A DNA stretch of 64,000 nucleotides from positions 91,712 through 155,711 of the forward strand of contig JAIQDT010006476.1 of the NCBI GenBank assembly GCA_021521415.1, read 5' to 3'. Positions 1 through 11,640 of the stretch are shown piece after piece. A program made the position numbers and the translations under genes. The notes under the pieces were generated by a model. The model was not told the DNA's origin. It ran no database searches and saw only the letters and a list, made by a program, of their open reading frames with translations. The number at the start of each line of letters is the position of its first letter. Position 1 is the stretch's first letter. Source of the stretch: Bidens hawaiensis. Taxonomy: Eukaryota > Streptophyta > Magnoliopsida > Asterales > Asteraceae.

Positions 1-132
1 GCCTGATGACAACTTCGCCTGAAGCCAAGTTCGCCTGATGGCAACTTCGCTGTAAAGCTAAGTTCGCCTAGCTGGTAACTTCGCCTAAAGCTAAATTCGC
101 CTAAGGTTAACTTCGCCTAAAGTCAAGTTCGA
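1..132. repeat. 16-bp tandem repeat at the window edge
   Basis: The hexamer TTCGCC or a one-base variant recurs at about 14, 30, 46, 63, 80, 96, 112 and 128, giving a 16-17 bp period. Spacers alternate between forms of AAAGCTAAG and GATGGCAAC. The array probably belongs to the LTR-like segment that follows and continues left of the window. Confidence 0.8.
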
Positions 133-237
133 TTAGAAAATAAATTAAAAATCTAATGAAAAATGTGTTAAGACAGTTAATGGAAATAAAATTTTTCCAA
201 GCTGACCTGGCAGCTCGACCCAAGCCAGGGGCTCTGC

Positions 238-457
238 CCCTTGGACCCTGCTAGGGGCTGCCGCCCCTAGACCCCGCTGCCAGGGGCGCTGCCCCCGGAC
301 CCCGTTCGTTATGGGTAGTAATTAAGACTAGAAAGATGTTATAAGTAGTGATAGTTAATTGATATGTATACTTGTTATACAGTCAGCCGTGCACAACTGA
401 AGAAAGGGATTACGATCAACGGAGAACGTAACCGTGTTCAGGTGAGTTTCTAGCCCC
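238..457 (+). repeat. left arm of a 0.2-kb inverted repeat
   Basis: This arm is the near reverse complement of 1623-1833. Both arms share a GC-rich block ending in GCCCCTAGACCCCGCTG, then GGGTAGTGATAGTTAATTGATA-like sequence, and GGTGAGTTTCTAGCCCC at the inner end. Small indels separate them. They look like the same part of two LTRs in opposite orientation rather than a transposon TIR. Confidence 0.75.
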
Positions 458-774
458 ATTTATGTGTTACGTTTTCGGGGCTGTGTGCATACTCAATATG
501 TTTGTTAATACACTTATCCTAAGAGATAAGTGTATGCCTTATGTGGATAATGTGAAATGTATGAATGATTGCTTGATAGTACGTGAACGATCTTCGGATA
601 TTGCACGTACTGTCAGGTTGTAACGCTATGTATAAGGTAAGTATGTTATGTATGTTTATGTGTATGAACATGATAGAGATAATAGAAGAAAGAAATGATA
701 ATGTATGGTTACGAAAAGGGTACCGAGCCCTACTAATACTCGAGGTATGATGTATGGTTGTATGGTAACGAAGA

Positions 775-1126
775 GGGAATCGAACCCTTCTAATATTCGA
801 AAACTAGGGACCAGACCCTTATAATATCTGTGATGATAGGGACCAGACCCTTATAATATCTGTGATGTTAGGGAATCGAACCCTTCTAATATTCGAAAAC
901 TAGGGACCAGACCCTTATAATATCTGTGATGATAGGGACCAGACTCTTATAATATCTGTGATGTTAGGGAATCGAACCCTTTTAATATTCGAAAACTAGG
1001 GACCAGACCCTTATAATATCTGTGATGATAGGGACCAGACCCTTATAATATCTGTGATGTTAGGGAATCGAACCCTTCTGATATTCGAAAACTAGGGACC
1101 AGACCCTTATAATATCTGTGAGGTTA
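775..1126 (+). repeat. higher-order tandem repeat, 3 x 32 bp = 96 bp
   Basis: Eleven 32-bp monomers begin at 775, 807, 839, 871, 903, 935, 967, 999, 1031, 1063 and 1095. Type A starts GGGAATCGAACCC; types B and C start GGGACCAGACCC and differ mainly at their last bases (GATGATA versus GATGTTA). The order A-B-C repeats, so the true period is 96 bp. Copies are almost identical, which suggests recent amplification. Confidence 0.9.
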
Positions 1127-1622
1127 TAGGGCGAAAGGCTCTTTAAAAAGTATGATTATGTATGTAAGGAAAGCATGAAGGTAAAAATGAACGTATGATT
1201 ATGAATGTAAAGAAAGTATGAATGTAAAAATGAAAGTAAAAGCACTTAGGTGTATATGAAAGAAAGTTAAGAGATTAAGTATGAAGCGTAAGAATATATT
1301 GTATGATTATGTGATTAACTAGAACTCACTCAGCGTAGCTGACTTTTAGTATGCACGCATGTGAGTAGGATGAGGCAGCTCGCTTGAGGAGACACATGGC
1401 ACTGAACAAGAATCTGGCATCTGAAGACTTATGATGTTTTAATTTAATGCTTTAATGTTGAAAGACAAAGGATGTTTTGAGACAAGTTATGAATTATGTA
1501 AAGTTTTATGAAAGTTTTATATTCCGCGTAAATGTTTTAATTAACTCTGATATTTAGAACTGTGTTTATGAGTAAATCCAACACGAAAGTAGGGCTACCG
1601 GTAACGGGGCCTTACAAGGATT

Positions 1623-2736
1623 GGGGCTAGAAACTCACCTGAATGCGGTTACGTTTATCGTTAATAGTTATTCCCTTCTTTAGCTGTGCGCGACTAACTG
1701 TATAACAATTACACGTATCAATTAACTATCACTACCCATATCGCGTTTCTAGTCTAATTATAACCCTCAGTGAACGGGGGTCCGGGGGCAGCGGGGTCTA
1801 GGGGCGGCAGCCCCTAGCAGGGTCCAAGGGCTTCTTTGTAATTAACTATCATAACGAACTGGTCTTTGTAAAGAATTGGACCTCATTTGTTTGGTCTGGT
1901 TAACGAATTGAACTCATAGCGAACTGAACCCTTATAACGAACTGAACCTTTAACAAACTGAACCTTTAACGAACTGGGTTCATTCGTCAGTTCTCTTTTA
2001 ACGAACTACTTATGAATTGACGTACGAATTGCTTAACGATTTAGTTAGCGAAAGAAGCTAGTTCGTTATTCTTCCATGGCGAATTGGCTTATCGAATCAG
2101 GGGTTGATTCGTTATGACCCCGTAACGAATTAGGGTTAGGTCAGAGAATGTCAGAAACATTCTCTAACATGTTATCCTCGTACCCGCCGCCTTTCCGGCG
2201 CCGTCGTCGCCGGAAAATCACGATTTCGCTGGAAAAACGAGATCTAACTCGTTTTCCACCGTTTTTCACCGTTTTTCGTCCTGTTCGATCCAGATCTGAG
2301 CTAGGGTGACCCCTAAGCTCATCTTTGGTTCGGTTTATACCCGATTCCACCCGGATCTCATGAATTTAACGGTTTAAAGGTGTCGGCTCTTCGTTTCGCA
2401 ACTAAGTCTAACGGGTTTGAGTTCATATATTATCATATTATCATTACCTCGGGTTGATGCTCGGTTTCTCTTAGTGATTTCGGCTAGAGAGAGAAAGCAA
2501 GATGAGAGAGAGTTAATGTGTGTTTTTGATGGTGTATGGAGTTAGTGGAAAATGAATGGATTAATACATAAGTTTGGTTTATATACTATGGGTCATGGGC
2601 TCAAGCCCATGGTCTTTTCTCCCTTCCTTTTAAATCCAAGTCCATAACCCATATCTTTTTAACCCAACACGAGCCCGACTCATAATAACTCATATTTTTT
2701 TATTTATTAACCGAAACGAGAAAACGGAATGTTACA
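1623..2736 (-). mobile_element. Gypsy-type LTR fragment, minus orientation
   Basis: Read on the minus strand, a long LTR appears to begin at 2736 with TGTAACATTCCG, the kind of start also seen in the solo LTR at 17294. It runs leftward to 1623, where it breaks off at the inner end of the inverted repeat. The arm 1623-1833 matches 238-457 in reverse. The 69-residue minus-strand reading frame at 2141-2350 is arginine-rich, matches nothing known to me and is probably non-coding. Confidence 0.5.
1905..1990 (+). repeat. short tandem array of GAACTGAACC
   Basis: GAACTGAACC or a close variant recurs at about 1921, 1939, 1956 and 1971, a 15-18 bp period, with related AACGAATT words on both sides. 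It lies inside the minus-oriented LTR fragment. Confidence 0.6.
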
Positions 2737-4192
2737 CAATGCTTGCATTCTTATTTGATCATTCTCAAAGAAAGTTTAGGAGATTTCAGTAAATGAAATA
2801 GTTTCATAATATTATACTTATTAGGCATGACTTTCTACACATTCCACTTTGGATACATTTCAAAAACATAACACTTATATAAAATTATTCGTTCGCATAA
2901 ATACAAAATTTATAATATATTTCAATATATTAACATATATTTATAATTGACGTTTTTTATATAAATTTCTCTTGTGTAGTGCACAGGTCACTAACCTATA
3001 ACCTGTTAAAGCATATACTTCGAATGTTTTTCTTAATGTTACAAAGTTTTTGGGCATGTAACATATGAATTAAATAGATTTTGCATGGTTTTATTAATGT
3101 ATTTTATTTTTAGATACATTTCAAAAAACATTTCATTTTTGTATATCGTTTTTTATATAATTTTCTCTTGTGTAGTACACGTGTCACTAACCTATAACCT
3201 ATTAAAGTATATATTTTCGAACATTTTTCTTAATGTCACAAAGTTTTTGGGCATGAAACATATGAATTAAATAGATTTTGCATGTTTTTCTTAATGTATG
3301 TAACATGTATTTTTTTGGTTCATGGTTTAAGTTATAAAGATAATTGAACTTGTAATTTTACTCTTATAAATACCTTATATTCATATAGAATTATATTTTT
3401 TTTAGAAATACAACTTTTTACAATTCATTATATGTATAACATATACATATATATATGACATATTATATAGTTTCCACCTATTTGGTAAACAGTTCTTTGA
3501 TTTACTAACCCGTGTTGAACATTTCTCCTTTTATTTTAAGATAATTTATTTTTTTACAGCCAAATCTTAGCCTTACTAAATATATATTTAAATCCGTGAC
3601 AAATTTTTTTTTTCTAAATATAAATGTTATACACAAAAAAATGTAATATAATAATATCGGTATGAATGTTTAACTTTTAAAATAAATCACACCAAATTTG
3701 GTTTGCCATTTTGAATTAATAGTGCATAAATATATAAAAAACTTATTAAAAAATAATAAATAAAGATTATTACATGAAATATCTGAATTTACGTATTATA
3801 TATCATAATTGTCACGACTCAAGGTGGATCTTTAAAACATCATTTATTATTTTTAATATTTTTTATGAACAATCTAAATTATGAGTAATTTAATTAAATT
3901 ATATTTAACACATAACTATTTTCTTACGCAACGACTCATAATCAATTTCGGAAATGTTAGATAAAGAAATAATGAATTACTTAAAGAGAATGTTGAATTC
4001 TCAAAATCCTTTGGTTCAAGGATACCGGATGATAAGTGATTGTTTTAAAAACGATCTAAATAAGGATTTAAAGTTGTGCATTATGGATTTAAAGTTGCAT
4101 CGTTAATCGTTGGTGATATTGGTGACTCAATAGATAAGCACGATATAATTGTAACAACTCAAAGCAGAGAATCTCTAGCAAGTGTTAGAATA
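2737..4192. other. AT-rich intergenic stretch with a direct duplication
   Basis: No gene is recognised here. A segment of about 145 bp at 2951-3096 is repeated at 3146-3290, including CACTAACCTATAACCT, AAGTTTTTGGGCATG and ATGAATTAAATAGATTTTGC. Short AT-rich reading frames across it look random. Confidence 0.6.
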
Positions 4193-5044
4193 TATGTGAG
4201 TAGGGCTGTTCAAAAAGCTCGTTGCTCGAAGCTCGCTCGAAACTCGCTCGAAAAAATCTCGGAGAAAGCTCGCTCGAAATTGACTGGATTGTAAACGAGC
4301 CGAGCCGAGCTCAACTCGATATCTAAACTAGCCAAGACTGAGCTAGCCCCGGCTCTACTCGAGCTCACTCGATAGGCTCGAATTATTTATTTTAATTTAT
4401 TATATTTTTTTATATGTATACATAGAATTATCTAGTCCAAACTCCAAATATCCATTATTTGACATATGAGCATCCTTTCACATTTAAAGACTCTGGCCCA
4501 ATACAAAACCAGTTAAGAGGATACCAAAATTGCAAAACATAAACATAACATCGATTGAAGTTGTTTGCTGTGCCACTTAATCATCCACAAAACCCTAATC
4601 CCAATCGTCGCTCTGCCGCTCTTTCCTCGTTCGCCCAAAAACCCTAATTTGAAGTCACTAATCTGTTGCTATCAATCACCATAACATCGATTGAATTTGT
4701 TTGTTGCTTATTTAGTTGATCACAGGTAACACTTCTCTGATTTCACACCACAAAGCTCATTCTTTTCATTAATGTATTGATATTTCTTTTATTTTTTGAT
4801 TTTACAGGATTAGTTGATGTGTAACTTGTGTTTAGATTTTGCTGAAGTGTTAATAAAATTATTTGTGTAAAAAGAAGTCAAGGTAAACACACTACTGTAT
4901 ATTTCAGTTTCTGACTAGTTTTGTAATCTATAAAACAATTAAAGATGGATATTTATATACAATGTTTGCTGCTTATTTAGTTATGCTTGTTTTCTGCTCA
5001 AGTAATTTTGCTAATTTTAGTTTCTTTATGACACTTAGTAACAA

Positions 5045-5075
5045 CTAGTAGTTGACCCGTCCGGTGGACGGGAAT
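5045..5075 (-). mobile_element. Helitron 3' terminus (minus strand)
   Basis: On the minus strand a hairpin (CCCGTCC, loop, GGACGGG) is followed about 8 bases later by CTAG and a host T, the classic Helitron 3' end. I could not locate the matching 5' TC terminus; an AT microsatellite at 5578-5612 may hide it. Confidence 0.55.
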
Positions 5076-5572
5076 ATCAACTTAGAAATGTAATTACATT
5101 AATTAATTTAGTTACAAATGTGACGGTTTGGTTACTTTACAACACATTTTGGGAGTTACGGTTTCACGGGAACAACAAATAAAATATAATTGTATTATTT
5201 CGATAGGATGCACAATGCTTACCTTTTTTTAGAGTTTAAAATTAAATTATTTCAATTAAGGCAATAGGCCCAAACATTGTGTATGAAAACGTAATAAAGG
5301 TTATAAGTAACGTTCGTGTTGCATGTAAGCTTTGTTTTAGGTATTAATGGTATATTGTAAAACAAATAATGCATTCCTCATATCATGTTTAAACCTTAAT
5401 ATATAACATAGATATGAAGCAATTATCATAGAAATTTATAAAATCTTGAATTGAAAAGCAAACCCAAATTATAGGATGCTAACAAACGGTATATGTTCCC
5501 TTATTTTGTGGGAGATCATGGGTTATACGTAAAATGGGGTTAGTGGGTGTTAGGAATAACAAAAATAGGTAC

Positions 5573-5577
<5 letters not shown>

Positions 5578-5615
<38 letters not shown>

Positions 5616-5668
5616 TTTCTTGGATTGGGCGACCTTGACCAGCCGGAACACCTAATTTTTGGAGGCAC

Positions 5669-5717
<49 letters not shown>
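5578..5717. repeat. two AT dinucleotide microsatellites
   Basis: Long (AT)n tracts lie at about 5578-5612 and 5674-5717, separated by about 60 bases of unique sequence. The second abuts a Helitron end, which fits the AT target preference of Helitrons. Confidence 0.85.
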
Positions 5718-5718
<1 letters not shown>

Positions 5719-6495
5719 TAGTTTGATCCTCCCGTTTTACGGGGGTTTATTTAAGTTTTTGTTTTTAATCGTTTTGCTATTTTATAATGATTTATTTTAT
5801 TTTATAACGTAGTTTTGTTTTAGTTTAATACATATATATTAGTTTGTTATTATATTTTTAGCGTTTGGGTATTTCCAATTAAGATGTGTAGGTTTTTTAG
5901 ACTTTTGACGAACAAACATAAACGAACATGAGCATGTTGATTTTTTTAAATGAACAAACATGAACATAAATATTTATATAATGAAAAAGGGGACGTTGAT
6001 GTAGTTGACGATGATGAGTAGTATCGGAATTTAACCAACGATGGTGATGATAGACTAACAACGGAGAACATGTAAAGGAGATAAATTAAATTAGGGTTTG
6101 ATGATGAAAATGTTTACTAATAAATAAGATCTTATAACCCATTTGATGGATATTAGGGTTTGGTAAGAACCATAACCCGTGAAAATTATTCTTTGATGAT
6201 TAAGGGGTTATTTCACAAATAAATAAGATTTTATAACTCGTTTAAGGGTTATCCAGGTTTGGTGAGACCCATGAGCCGCAAAAATTATTGTTTGATTATG
6301 AAGGAGTTTCATAAATAAATGAGATGTTATAACCCATTTAAAGACTATCTGGGTTTGGTAAGACCCAAACCCATGATTTCAGGTCAAATGCATGAGAAGC
6401 CTCCATTTATAAATCAAGCAATCTGATGGCTCTAGAGAATGAGGGGAATAACCTGAGAATGACACCTAGGATTTTATGGTAGACAATTATATAGA
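5718..6495 (-). mobile_element. non-autonomous Helitron, 778 bp
   Basis: On the minus strand it starts TCTATATAATTGTCTACC at 6495 after a host A. It ends with a hairpin (CCCCCGT, short loop, ACGGGAGG) followed by CTAG at 5718 and a host T. This matches Helitron rules: 5' TC, 3' hairpin plus CTRR, insertion between A and T. No Rep or helicase coding is present. Confidence 0.7.
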
Positions 6496-7346
6496 TAATT
6501 ATATATATATATTTTTAAATTTTTTATAAAATTGGTACAAATCTTAATATTTTTATTAGATATTAAGCCAAATATTTATTTACCCATAAACCATTTGAGA
6601 TACTGGGCCTACGGGTCTTTTTATTTCGGACTAGCCAAGGCTTATGGGAATAGGCATGTAACTAAATCCTATTAGTATAATTAAACAAAATTCTACCACT
6701 TGAAAAAGTGCCAGTAACTAACTTAGTGTTAACTTCCCACTACCCATATCCACATTTTGTATGTATTGGGTAGTTATTTTGTGTGGTGGGTCAAATGTGT
6801 TGCAAGGGAATAGATGACAATGATAGTTACATGCACTTTTTTATGTGGTAGAATTTAGTTTGATTATACTAGTAGAATTTTTAGTTACATCCATGCCTAT
6901 TTTTAAAAAATCTATGGTTCCCCAATGCAAATAATGAAAGTGATATTGACATAAAAATAATAATTCCACACAGTATTGGAGTACTGGTCATGTAATAGTA
7001 TGGGCTGATATACTGGTTACATGATGGGCCAATCATGTGAGAAAATAGTGGCTTTACGGTTGATAAAACTTTTTTGTGGCAAAAAGTTGTATGTCAATCT
7101 ACGTAAAAATAAATAAATAAATAAATAAATAACACACACCAAAAAGTGCAACATTACAACTCATATATTAACAATAAAATTAAAATGCAAGAGTCATATA
7201 ATTCACCATGTTAATGAAAATGTTACATAGTTTAAACGACACTAAAAAAATAAAAAACAAAAAAAAGAAATGCGAAACAACTGACACGAGAACATAAGTG
7301 CAGATACATCATGATATTACTAAAAAAACAGTAAGCAACGCCATCT

Positions 7347-8218
7347 TCAGTCAAGATCAACTCGATTGTCGACCCTACCATACTTGGTCCTTTTAGTAGG
7401 CACACGACCCTTTTCAGACTCATCTTCGGAGCTAACAATCTCTATAACATCCTCCCATTTCCATTTATCAAGTGCCATATAGCGTTTGTTGATTCTGTTA
7501 GCCTTGACAACCTAAGACAAAATATATTAATCAATTATTAAATAATTTCAGCAAACACAACTATCAAATAGGTACCTCCTTATTAAACTCGAGGTCAACG
7601 TCCTTTTTGCAAACACAACAATACAAAGGGATGTTATCCAAGGAGTCCAACTCGTTGGAAAAAGAATATGTTTCTTGTAATTTGTATAACAGAAAATATG
7701 TTAGCAGTTGATTTGGTAGCCTAACTAACAAATAAGCAACTTATATTATAACCTTTTGAAGAAAGGATGGTTCAATTTCAACCTTGACAGCTTGATGCAG
7801 CTAAAACCACGAAACAAAACAGTTAGAAAATCCTTGTAAAACCCACATTAACAATTACATTTTACATCCTAACAATTAACGAAACCAAAAAAACATCAAC
7901 GTACATGTGGGTACTGTTTGGGAGCTTCAACAGAAACTTCCTGTATTCAAACACATTGCTAGGTTAGCAAACTTCATATGTCACAAATTTATATTATTGT
8001 AATAGAAAAATAACAAAAACAAACCGAAATAAGTTAAACATGCCTACCTTCACGGGAATGTCATCAACAATATTACCGGTTTTAAGAATAAACGTAAACT
8101 ACAAGTAGAAAGGGATAAATGGTTAGATGATTAGATCCTACAAACTTAGAAAAAAAGAAACTAATTGGCATACCTCCTCGTCATAGAGAGTTGTGTGATG
8201 ATTATATTCTTTTTCCAT
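7347..8218 (-). pseudogene. unrecognised multi-exon gene-like unit inside the hAT
   Basis: A run of short open segments with canonical splice borders can be read on the minus strand: 8218-8174 (ATG start), 8098-8048, 7940-7905, 7800-7753, a segment ending at 7576, and 7511-7347 (TGA stop). Most keep frame. The 7576 segment can be read to contain LYCCVCKKDVD, a CxxC-like cluster, and the last exon is charged (WKWEDVIEIVSSEDESEK). Entry into the fifth segment does not keep frame from the fourth with any acceptor I can see, so the model is incomplete or broken. I do not recognise the family. It could be a host gene captured by the transposon or part of another nested element. Confidence 0.35.
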
Positions 8219-8703
8219 GATAAGAGTCACTTAACAACACAATAAACAATGCATTTGTGGTATCTAGAATTCAATATATAGAGTCATAGCCACTACCATA
8301 GTAGTTACAACTCCGCTTCCCAACTTTGTAGGAGATAGTGGACATGTTATGTGAGAAGAACCGTTGAAAATCTAAACTAAAATTGTAATATGGTGCATGC
8401 ATAACGAAAGCTTAAAATTTTATATAACTATGTCAAGTAGTGGGTGGTTACCCATGTAAATGGGTTAGTGGGGTAGTTACATGTAATGAAAGATAACCGT
8501 TTTTAATTCATCCTTATCGAACGGCCTATATTCAATCTTGGATATTATCGGACGGCCAACATTAGTTTTCACTCTTCTGTAACCTATTATTATAATTAGT
8601 AAATATGGTTAAATGTATTTTCTTAAACTTGTTGGATATTTTCTTTTAAAGAATCTGTTGGTGAAATCGGGACAATATTAAAAATTTTGTTTAAATCTGT
8701 AGA

Positions 8704-9025
8704 ATGTTTTCTTGCAATGAATCAATCGGTGGGATTGGGAGTTATGATCATGTTGATTTAAGTGATGGAGAAAGTGTGGATTTAGTTGATGAAGTGAGAC
8801 TTGAGTTTAATGAGCTTGAAGTAAATGATGTCAATCGAGATGGCCCAAGACGTAGGACTCTATCTAATGTCTGGGGAGCATTTTGTAGTTGTTGTAGAAG
8901 AGTACAAAGACAAAATAGTGAAGAAATGTATGTGCAAACATTGTAAAAAGAGATACATTTTTAGTGTTGGACGTTCTACAACATCTCTTAAGCAACGGCA
9001 CATAGCCCGCTGTCAATTTATCTAA
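8704..9025 (+). pseudogene. BED-type zinc finger remnant of a hAT transposase, frameshifted
   Basis: The first 180 bases read in one frame as an acidic leader ending RRRTLSNVW. One base later the frame switches to EHFVVVVEE, followed by CMCKHCKKRYIF and LKQRHIARC. The C-x2-C then H-x4-C spacing with a tryptophan just before it matches the BED finger found at the N-terminus of plant hAT transposases. An extra G in a run near 8875 seems to cause the shift, and a stop follows at 9023. No dimerisation domain or DDE core follows in this element. The finger lies in the transposon's own strand and near its right part, which fits an internally rearranged copy. Confidence 0.7.
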
Positions 9026-9899
9026 TGAATGGTCTTACAACCAATTGACAAAAGGTATATCGTGATTATGTTACGTGTTTTACTAATTTTATTTTAGTAG
9101 AAAAACATTAATATTGGCTTTGTAGCATTGTTGTTGTGAGGCTATGAAAATTTACATTTGTATTCAGTTTAGTTTTGAAATACCTGCTGTAATATCCATT
9201 TGCTATCAATTTAAAAAAAAAGTATTTTCATTTTTTAACAGGAAATATATTGTTGAAAGTTGGTGTTGTGGAAGTGTGAGTTGATAGCCTGATGCAGGCT
9301 CTTATTTCGTGTTTTGATTTGATTTTAAACATGTTGGACTTATTTTGTTTTGGATGGTGTTGTTTTGGACGTATTAAACTTATTATGTATTAGGTTGATG
9401 TTGATTTTAATGGATTGTTTGTTCAATTTAACTTGAATTCCGCATATTTTATTGTTACTTTTTTCAGTTCGAGCCAAATCGAGTCGAGCCGAGTTGGCTC
9501 GATTTAAAACTGAGCTGAGCCTGAGCTCATATTTCCAGCTCGATGTGGTTTTCGAGTTTGAGCTGAGCCAGCTCGATTAAACTTCGATCTCGAGCTGGCC
9601 CTGACTCGAGCTCAGCTACTCTCTTGAACATGCGTATATGTGAGAGAACCGTATGTTGCGTTATCAAGAGTGAAGAGTAGAGATTGTATTAAAATGTTTA
9701 TTTTGGATAAGCAATGTAAAGTTACAAACAAGACAACAAATATGGTTTATAAGGAAATATTTATTAGTTTATAAATTGTAATTTTTAAAGTTTTAAATTA
9801 TGTTTCCAAAAAATATACTATGAATCTTCTTTTTTAGGAAGTTTATGTTTTTAAGTACTTTGTTTACATAGGAATATGAATTGCAATTATATCAAATAA

Positions 9900-10745
9900 C
9901 TAGCTTTAGAAACCCGTGTATTAAATGGGATAAGGTTATATATAAATTACAATGAATAATTTTATACAAATAAAAAAAAGATAAAAAAGTCTCTTTATAT
10001 CATGTGAAAAATGTATTATAAATCTAGTCGTTTTATATCATCAAATATATTTGAATTTTAAATCAAGAATGTGTTGTTCTACCATCGATATACTATAATG
10101 AAGCAATGCCATTGGAAGTAGCATTCAAAATAATGAGGTCTTTCGATGCGAAAAATGTAGATAAAGTCTTTCACAAAAATGTTTTACATTCCATACCCGG
10201 TCATAGACAAAAAAAAAAAAAAAAAAAAAAGACACCAGATTTTCCTTTTTGAATATCTTTCATGTTGTCCTTATAAACAAACGATTGTTCAACTATCTCA
10301 ATATTTTTATAATAAATATAAAAAATAGAAAATTTGTCTATGATTTTTAAGACTGTATATTTGTAAAAAAAATTATTATAGTTTTCTTCAATATTAAAAT
10401 GTCTCAAAAATTGAATGTTAATGTACTCTTTAAACACAAATTCTTTTATATATACATTTCAATTTTAAAGAAAATATATTTATGACACTTAATTATTATA
10501 TTAATTTTTTTATATAATTTTTTTTATATTAAGTATGTTTATAATATAATTTATGACATTAATAATTCAATCAATGGAGATTGACCAATTAATACGATAG
10601 ATTGAATCTATAATCAATGCTATATTTAGAACCAATATTTTTTTCCATCAATTGATGAGAAGTGATTTTGGCGGGAATTTGATGGTGAAAATTAACCTCA
10701 CAATGTCATGTGTTAGAATTATTTTCTTTTATTAGTATAGGTAGA
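9900..10745 (-). mobile_element. non-autonomous Helitron, 846 bp
   Basis: On the minus strand it begins TCTACCTATACTAATAAAAG at 10745 after a host A. It ends with a CCCATTTAATACACGGG hairpin and CTAG at 9900, followed by a host T. There is no coding content; the interior is AT-rich, with a poly-A run at 10209-10230. Confidence 0.7.
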
Positions 10746-11496
10746 TTCTCCCAATAAACATATGCTACAAACTTTTATCTTAAATATGTCTTTAGTTGAC
10801 GATTTCTATATTTTCACATGTGTTGTATACGGGTCAATAACCTAGTATATAATAAAGGAAGTGGGGGTGGGATATGTGTAAAAATCCCTTTATACAACAT
10901 TATGTGATATAATTTGTTGATATCTCATGCTAGAAATATTGAACCTATAAACTATGTAAAAAAAATATTTTTTTTTTTATATTTACTAGTGTTAAAAAAA
11001 ATCGACTCCAACTGAATTTATCAGTTTTGATATGTTCTTCTCAAAACCACTCGGTTTGGGTTTAAATTGAGGATATATGTAATTGTTACTATTAAGAAGG
11101 GGATATATGTAAATTAGTTTTTAAGGATAAAATGGTCATTTAATTAGTTAATTTAAATGAATATGGAAGATATGTAATATATGTGGTTTACGAAGGTAAA
11201 ATATGTAATTTAAGGTTTAACATTAGGAAAATATATAACAAGAGAAGTTAGGAAATGAATATATGTAAATGCCCATTTTTTGAAATATCAGATATGTTTA
11301 GATTATAACAAACAAAAGAATACAATTCATTGATAAAATCAATAACCATAGAAAAAATGACATTCAAATTTGAGAGATGAATGGGAAAAACAAGAGCACA
11401 TCTGCCAACAACAATAAATAATAATACTAAAAAACAAAAACAATAATAAAAACAAAAAAAAACAAAAACACAAGAGGATTCTGGTTAGCCAGCCTC
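10746..11496. other. intergenic, AT-rich, with a possible further Helitron end
   Basis: GGGTCAATAACCTAG at 10831-10845 resembles a Helitron 3' end on the plus strand, directly followed by TATATAATAAAGG, which resembles a Helitron start. Neither has a clear partner. The rest shows no gene; the part near 11497 is probably 3' flank of the minus-strand SPEAR-like gene. Confidence 0.35.
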
Positions 11497-11640
11497 CTAT
11501 AGCTTCAAATTGAGATCAACATCTTCCACTACTTCACCATTACTGGTTCCATCAATCTTTTTAGCTTCTATAGCTTCAAATTGAGATCAACATCTTCCAC
11601 TACTTCACCATTACTGGTTCCATCAGTCTTTACGGCTGGA
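11497..11640 (-). repeat. 71-bp tandem duplication over the EAR-coding end of the SPEAR-like gene
   Basis: The sequence encoding the last residues and stop codon of the gene (stop at 11568-11570) is repeated 71 bp downstream, ending at 11497. The two copies differ by only a few bases. Because 71 is not a multiple of three and a stop intervenes, the second copy is untranslated and sits in the 3' UTR. Confidence 0.9.

Larger units (their letters stand above)
1..1622 (+). mobile_element. Gypsy-type LTR fragment, plus orientation
   Basis: This stretch reads like the inner and 3' part of a long plant Gypsy LTR. It has GC-rich low-complexity blocks at about 220-300, an array of 32-bp repeats, the motif AACTCACTCAGCGTAGCTGAC-like near 1322 and a GGGGCCTTACAA-like tail near 1605. 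A diverged relative with the same order of motifs lies at about 42900-43790. No coding domain is visible. The left end is outside the window, so length and target duplication cannot be judged. The LTR assignment is inferred from repeat style. Confidence 0.5.
4201..9636 (+). mobile_element. hAT transposon, 5.4 kb, degenerate, with nested elements
   Basis: The ends are TAGGGCTGTTCAA on the left and, in reverse complement, TACGCATGTTCAA on the right. They are bounded by an 8-bp direct repeat TATGTGAG at 4193-4200 and 9637-9644. Eight-base target duplications and short TIRs with a YARNG-type start are diagnostic of hAT. Subterminal zones at 4210-4380 and 9465-9620 are full of CTCG/GAGC words, as in many plant hATs. 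Inside are a broken BED finger on the plus strand (8704-9025), a Helitron (5718-6495), another Helitron end (5045) and a minus-strand gene-like unit. No intact catalytic domain was found, so the copy is probably non-autonomous now. Confidence 0.85.

Noticed and set aside
775..1126. CRISPR-like array of 32-bp repeats
   Set aside because: There are no unique spacers; repeats abut each other, and the context is a plant LTR.
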